Source: Trissonchulus latispiculum
Lineage: Eukaryota; Nematoda; Enoplea; Enoplida; Ironidae
Assembly: GCA_030248195.1 (NCBI GenBank)
Contig: JASAND010017631.1
Location: forward strand, 1-64,000
Length of the DNA: 64,000 nucleotides
Direction of reading: 5' to 3'
Notes under the pieces: model-generated
Seen by the model: the letters and a program-made list of their open reading frames with translations, nothing else
The model's database searches: none
What the model was told of the DNA's origin: nothing
Part shown: one piece after another, positions 58,634 through 64,000 of the stretch
How positions within the stretch are numbered: the stretch's first letter is position 1
Layout: every line of letters begins with the position of its first letter
Program-made: the position numbers and the translations under genes

Positions 58634-60898
58634 TAGGAAAGGAACCAAAGATGAGTCACCCCCCCCCAAAGTGCGTCACCAAGTCATTTAAAGACGTTTC
58701 CTGTCCAAAATGTGAAAAATTATGCTATGGTATTTATATCAGCTGATAGCTCGTGATGTCAGCTATCCAATGATATAAAAGTTTTCGATGTCACGTGCTC
58801 ACACTCTGAATTATAGCTACAAGAACCAAACATACTTTTTGTAACTTTCGTGTCCAGCAATTTTGGCGCAATGTCCAATTTATAGTTAATTGAGTCTTAA
58901 AAACTTATTACTTAACGGATTTCGAATATTTAAGCGTCTGTGAATAGCTGACAATTAGTTTATTTAAATGAAATAAGAAAATTGAAAAAAATTCCTCAGG
59001 TTTAGAAAACACAGACAAGTCTTTCAAAGTACACAATGTATCCCATAGTGCGTCATCGTAAATTTTGTGTTAGCTACCATATACAAAACTTATTCCCAGT
59101 TTTCGGAAGCTCACACGAACACTTTCAATCAGGAAAACTTGTCATTTCTGGAGAAAAATCAACAGTGCTTGAGTTAAGCCCCTAAAACCGTAAAAAGTTC
59201 AAACGTTCACAGCTTCTTCCGTACCTAATATTTTGCAAAGAAGTTAGGTTTATAGGTTAAAGTCTGACCAAAAAATGTAGAAAGCGAAATTGTTTGCTTT
59301 ATATCTCGTAAACGCTTCAAGATAACTGCCATAAATTATATATTTTCTGAACCGGAATGATGAGATCTTTCTTTTCGTGAAAAAAGTTTTTTGTAATTTC
59401 CCGTGCGATTTCAAAGGGTGCCGCTTTTATATGTCCAGAAGGATTGGTAAATGCTACAACCACGATTTTTTCAGGAAAATTTTCCCCTTGTCCGAATGTC
59501 CTACACACCAAATTTCAGCTTTTTTGGTTGAAAATTGCGTGAGTTATTCCATTTTTTAGATTTTCAAAATCCTTTGATCTTTGCCGCTTTTTCGACTTTG
59601 ACTGGTTGTTACTCGCCACTCGCTCAACGAAAAAAATTTTTTGAATGGATTTTCAGGACCGCCTGGGTGTCCGCTTTCATCTGATATACGTGGTATTTCA
59701 AAATTTGAAAGTCGATTTTTTCAAAAAATACCACTTTTTGACCCAAAATTTCGGCAAAGCGAATCCACCAAAAGTGAATAAAAATAACATAATCATAAAG
59801 TTCATTATGAGCTGAATCCAACGATATAAGGTTTTCGTGGCTACGACTTATACTGCGCCAGCACTGAATTTTTAAACATTTCCCTTATTTCAAGCTGGTT
59901 TTGCTAGTTTACGCTGGTTCAGGTAAATCTAGGCGGCAACATCAAAGGAAGCCAAAAACCAGCTTGAAATAAGGGAAATGTTTAAAAATTCATTGCTGGC
60001 GCAATATAAGTCGTAGCCACGAAAACTTATATCGTTGGATTCAGCTCATAATGAACTTTATGATTATGTTATTTTTATTTACTTTTGGTGGATTCCTTTG
60101 CCGAAATTGGGTCAAAAAGTGGTATTTTTCGAAAAAATCGACTTTCAAATTTTGAAATACCACGTTATCAGATGAAAGCGGACACCCAGGCGGTCCTGAA
60201 AATCAATCAAAAATTTTTCGTTGAGCGAGTGGCGAGAAACAACCAGTCAAAGTCGAAAAAAGATCAAAGTTTTGAAAATCTAAAAATGGAATAACTCACG
60301 CAATTTTCAACCGAAAAACTGAAATTTGTGTGTAGACACTCTGGACAGGGAAAATTTTCTGAAAAATCGTGGTTGTAGCATTACCAATCCTTCTGGACAT
60401 ATAAAAGCGGCTGAAATCGCACGGAAATTTCAAAACACTTTTTCACGAAAAGAAGATCTCATCTTCCGGTTTCAGAAAATATAAATAGGCAGTTATCTTG
60501 AAGCGTTTACGAGATATAAAGCAAACAATTTCGCTTTCTACATTTTTTGGTCAGACTTTAGTTTTACTGCCTTCTTTCACTGCAGCAACATAAAGACAAT
60601 ATTTACATGGTAAATGTGTTGTTGAATGCGGATGACGCAGTTTTTGGACTCCCCCGACGCACATTAAGAGACGTCTCCTAAACTGCGTCAACCTCAAATT
60701 TAAACTGTAAAATAATTCGTAACTTTTACAGGTTAGATTGAATTTGGTTCAAACTGCTGGAATGACTAAAGCAAATGTAAAATAACAGCCATAAAATGTT
60801 TAATTTTATAGAGTTTAAGATTGCACTAGCTAGAAAATGATGACTCCGAAATGCGAAATCTGTTCAAAAAAGGTGACGCATCTTTGGGTCGTCTCCTA
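58634..60898. mobile_element. Nested TIR element, TA-flanked
   Basis: Left TAGGAAAGGAACCAAAGATG and, in reverse complement, right TAGGAGACGACCCAAAGATG form TIRs that continue through (A/C)GTCACC. TA at 58632-58633 and 60899-60900 suits Tc1/mariner, though the ends are palindromic and the exact duplication is uncertain. No coding sequence seen. Confidence 0.65.
59259..60559. mobile_element. 1.3-kb near-perfect palindrome
   Basis: Left AAAGTCTGACCAAAAAATGT is mirrored at the right end, and the two arms stay highly similar for about 600 bp each, meeting around an ~50-bp spacer near 59910-59960. Boundaries are TTAAAG / CTTTAG, so a TTA-type duplication is possible but not certain. A decayed relative lies at 10433-11190. 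Confidence 0.8.
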
Positions 60899-61587
60899 TA
60901 TTTCATTTAGTTGTATGTATTAGTTGAAGTTTCACTCAGCGGAAATTCTTGGGAAATATTATTCGTATGCCTAGGATTCAGAGAATATGAAATAAAATCA
61001 GTCGCAATTGTTTCCTGAAGATATGTAGTAAGTCACAACAATTGCAAAGTAAAACTCAGAATCTGTAAACCTTGTTTTGCTGAGATTTTCCTTCTTACCG
61101 AGATCTGAAAACCACAGTTTGACCATCCCTATCCAAAAATAATAGCAGCAGCGATAAGTCACTTACAGTAGATGGAGCATGGAGAATTTTAGATTTTAAA
61201 ATAAAGATTTCAGACTCTCAGGGCCCCATGTAATAGTTTTCATTTCCTAGTCAAGATTCAACGCAAATCCTTGTAGTTTCAAACCTAGATCTAAGCTTGA
61301 CAGGATATTACATATATTATGAGGACACTACAACAGCGACAAGCATTCAAAGAACTATACAATTAAGTTAGGAATATTTCGATTGCTAGTTTTTTGAGTA
61401 ATTGTTGAAGTTTTCAGCTGGCAAAATTGGTAAAACTTTGAAAAATATCATATAACAGCAAAAAATTCCTCGAACCAAAAATACCGGGTCAAGACCGGGT
61501 CAGAGCTCCTGACCCGGTGACCCGGTGGTCCGGTCCATATAGTGATCCGAACTGACCCGGTGACCCGGTTTCATCTCTGGTAGTTGA

Positions 61588-62400
61588 TACCTGCAATAAC
61601 ACAACACAGCACAACATTATAACTTTGATTACGTTCAATCCACTGATTGGATCAACAATATTGTCAAACTGTTCCACAATGCACTGCGTTTTCTCAAGAA
61701 ATTTTTCAAAGGTTTCATTGTTCCACCAGTTTCGTAGTTGACCATTTTCATCAAACTTGCTACCTATAAATGAAATTGCTCATTAATCTGCTCAAGTAAA
61801 AGTAAACCATATCAAACATTTGCAGGTCTTATCAAACAACATTTTGATAAGATGAGGATCTGATCTGCCACGACTGGAGGAAGCTAGCTCATTACAAGAT
61901 AAGTTAAACACGTTTTTTGGAATAAAATAAATTTACCACAAGACATTTCTTGAAATTTCTTTGGAAACTCGGTTTCCTTTAAAACTCTCCTGCGACTCGT
62001 TTACCTGATTTCTTGGTTACCAGATTGCAAAGATCCCATTAATTGCATTGAAAATTCTTCAACGGAAAAACCTGGTTTTTCAATTCAAAGGGATTGGCAA
62101 GCTTTCTTTGGTCACAGTTTTTCTTGCACTAGAAGACGTCCATCAACAATACATACCGAAGTTTCCATGTTGATTTTGAAACTTGAAGCTATGGGAATAC
62201 TATGTCTATTATAAATATTGCCACATTAACTGAGTCAGCTAAATGCGTTTGGCTGTACTCTCTGAGGAGTACTTATCACCCCAAACTGTACTACATTGCA
62301 CAAAATAGTTGTTTTTTAACTACTGTGTCTTTGTATTCTAAATACATAGGACCATTCATTTAATGCTTATTTTTATGCTTGTACATAACAACCTCTCAAT
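61588..62400. other. Spacer, no gene seen
   Basis: AT-rich sequence between the hAT-like element and the LINE remnant. No supported feature. Confidence 0.3.
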
Positions 62401-62476
62401 TATCAAGTGGGTTTAAACTATGCTTATTGTCAACCTGAATCAGGGTTACATCTCTCAAGGAAAGTACAGGTTTTCT

Positions 62477-63290
62477 TCATTCCGGAGGAAGAAAATAGTA
62501 CGTCCTGGATTGGAGGATTCCCACCGGCCACAGTTCTCTTCGCACTGGCTCATTGCTGGGATACTGAAAAAGTACATGTTCAACGGTTTCCGCTTCCCCG
62601 CTGGAACAAACAGAATCAATGATTAGATTTAGCCACTGCAAATAATTTCCCAACCTGACGTGTCCGCTTCTCAGTCTGAAAATGATGACTTGATCTCGTC
62701 GGCTTAGGAAATCAATGGGATCAGTTTTGCCGACCCACTGAATACACTGGCTGTGGAGACGTTGTGGGTTCGATTCAGTGAATTGCTGACGCCACTTCGC
62801 ATAGCTTTGCTTCTGTACGGCTTTCCCAGCGTCTTTCAGAGAAACGTACCCTCCTTGTTGCTCCATATCAAGTTCACTCCTGGCCAGCATATCCAAATAC
62901 TCATTCTGGTGAATCCCACAGTGCCCCGGAATCCAAACAAAGTGAACGGGAACTTTGACTCCCCGAATCGAGCTCAGGAAAACAGGGTCACCTGACTGAA
63001 TCCGCCGAATCGCACTTAAGCAGTCAGAGAATATGGCCACCCCTGCGTGTCCTAAGATTCCGGGCCCGTCATCCACAACCTTTTCGATGCCAAACCCGAT
63101 GGCGGTCATCTCTGCACAGCAAGCTGAGGGTAGGGGTCCCACTCCGGCTGCCATCTCATACAGATCGTTTTGGTGGGTAATCAAAAGTAAGCCAGCCCCG
63201 GCTTTGACATTAGCTGGACAAAAAGATCCACCAGTAAAGATTAAAGATTTTCCAGATGCCTTGTAGCCATGAATGATGTCTAATCCAGCG
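62477..63290 (-). pseudogene. LINE RNase H domain (jockey-like), inactive
   Basis: The minus-strand frame holds LIFTGGSFCPANVKAGAGLL, CCAEMTAIGFGIE, AIFSDCLSAI and HFVWIPGHCGIHQNEYLDML, the ordered RNase H blocks of arthropod-type non-LTR elements, followed by the usual tail (VIIFRLRSGHVRL, ETVEHVLFQYPSNEPVRREL). The first catalytic Asp (T-D-G-S) is Gly here. A stop lies upstream of the domain near 63290. It belongs with the reverse-transcriptase remnant at 63477-63800. Confidence 0.85.
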
Positions 63291-63476
63291 CTTCACTTTT
63301 CTGCTGAATTGCCGATGCCTCCGCGTTGGAGGATAGATGTATCCACACTCCAAAGATGTTCAGCACCCAAAGACGGAAGAGGTGCTCCATCTAATGGTGC
63401 TGGAGTCCGCTTTCGGTATTTCTGGGGCTAATCGTAATATGCTATGCCCCTGTAGTCTCCATCTCTCCTGCGGGTT

Positions 63477-63800
63477 TTATATATATATATATCTCAAACC
63501 AGAAGATGCCGGAACAATACCCGCTTCGTAGTAGTCTTTACACACAGCCACATCTCGACGTACCTTTAGTGGTGGTATTCGGGTGTCAATCTCCATTACG
63601 TCTACTGGAGTGGATTTAAGGCCTCCGGTGATGACCCGTAATGCGTCATTCTGCGTCTTGTCCACAGCGGACACGACGGTTGGCGAAGCGGTAGACCACA
63701 ATCCTTGTCCGTACTCCAGAATGGGCCTAACGTCGGTAAGGTAGGTCTGCTTGAGCACTTCTCTGTCGGCTCCCCAACTGCTCCCACTTAATCTTCAGGT
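63477..63800 (-). pseudogene. LINE reverse-transcriptase thumb region
   Basis: SWGADREVLKQTYLTDVRPI followed by LEYGQGLWSTASPT, DKTQNDALRVITGGLKSTPV and IPPLKVRRDVAV is the typical segment between the polymerase and RNase H of jockey-like elements. It breaks at an AT microsatellite (63478-63491), and the catalytic YADD block is not in the window (it would lie right of 64000 or is lost). Confidence 0.85.
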
Positions 63801-64000
63801 TAAGTCATGTCCTTTCACGCAGTGCCCAGAAATCTATTATTCAACAGTCACCGTATCTGATAAGCTCCTCTAGCGGCAAGTAATTCCTTATTTACTGAAA
63901 ATGGTCCGAAGCATGTAAAACGATGCAGCAAATGTATACAAAATCCACTTTTAGTTTTTGCATAGAATTTTCCATATTAGAAATTTTGGATGTCACTTAA

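Larger units (their letters stand above)
58245..61579. mobile_element. hAT-like element, 3.3 kb, hosting two nested elements
   Basis: Ends CAGAGATGAAAGCGGGTCA and ACCCGGTTTCATCTCTG, exact 8-bp duplication GTAGTTGA at 58237-58244 and 61580-61587. GACCCGGT repeats sit just inside both ends (58260-58290, 61485-61568). Its own sequence, outside the nested parts, is about 1.07 kb and non-coding. Confidence 0.88.

Overview
The window is AT-rich nuclear DNA from a metazoan, most likely an invertebrate. All recognisable genes are split by spliceosomal introns, and there are no bacterial-type operons, rRNA or CRISPR arrays. The gene set (a USP25/USP28-type deubiquitinase, a bestrophin, a secreted CAP/SCP protein and a DEG/ENaC channel subunit) and the dense load of DNA transposons and non-LTR fragments fit an animal. 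I cannot name the phylum from sequence alone.

Region by region. 1-1838 is an inverted duplicate of 7044-9240 and carries antisense copies of two exons of the USP gene. 1850-6531 is gene-free and made of terminal-inverted-repeat (TIR) elements, including a 2.55 kb PIF/Harbinger-like element inside a larger TIR element. 6860-24257 (+) holds the 3' half of a USP25/28 orthologue in eight exons, from the catalytic His box to the stop codon. Its introns are packed with hAT-like MITEs, G-tract elements, LINE scraps, tandem repeats and foldbacks. 25.0-34.4 kb is a repeat zone: a full-length tRNA-derived SINE with target duplication, long palindromes, a TA microsatellite, a 62-bp minimal hairpin element, and an hAT-like element nested inside another. 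35248-37231 (+) is a complete three-exon CAP gene. 39898-44686 (-) is a complete four-exon bestrophin. 47836-49058 (-) looks like a decayed multi-membrane-span protein gene. 50027-53680 (+) is a complete three-exon DEG/ENaC channel gene. 54.5-61.6 kb is another nested transposon zone. 62.4-63.8 kb (-) is a decayed jockey-like LINE.

The genes are unrelated neighbours, not a pathway. Two (bestrophin, DEG/ENaC) encode ion channels. The USP acts on ubiquitin conjugates and the CAP protein is secreted. The distinctive biology is the transposon landscape. Many insertions still have exact target site duplications (8 bp for hAT-like, 3 bp for Harbinger-like, TTAA for piggyBac-like, and an unusual 7 bp for a family I call PalA). 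Insertions are repeatedly nested up to three deep, and one inverted duplication preserves both the filled and the empty version of an insertion site.
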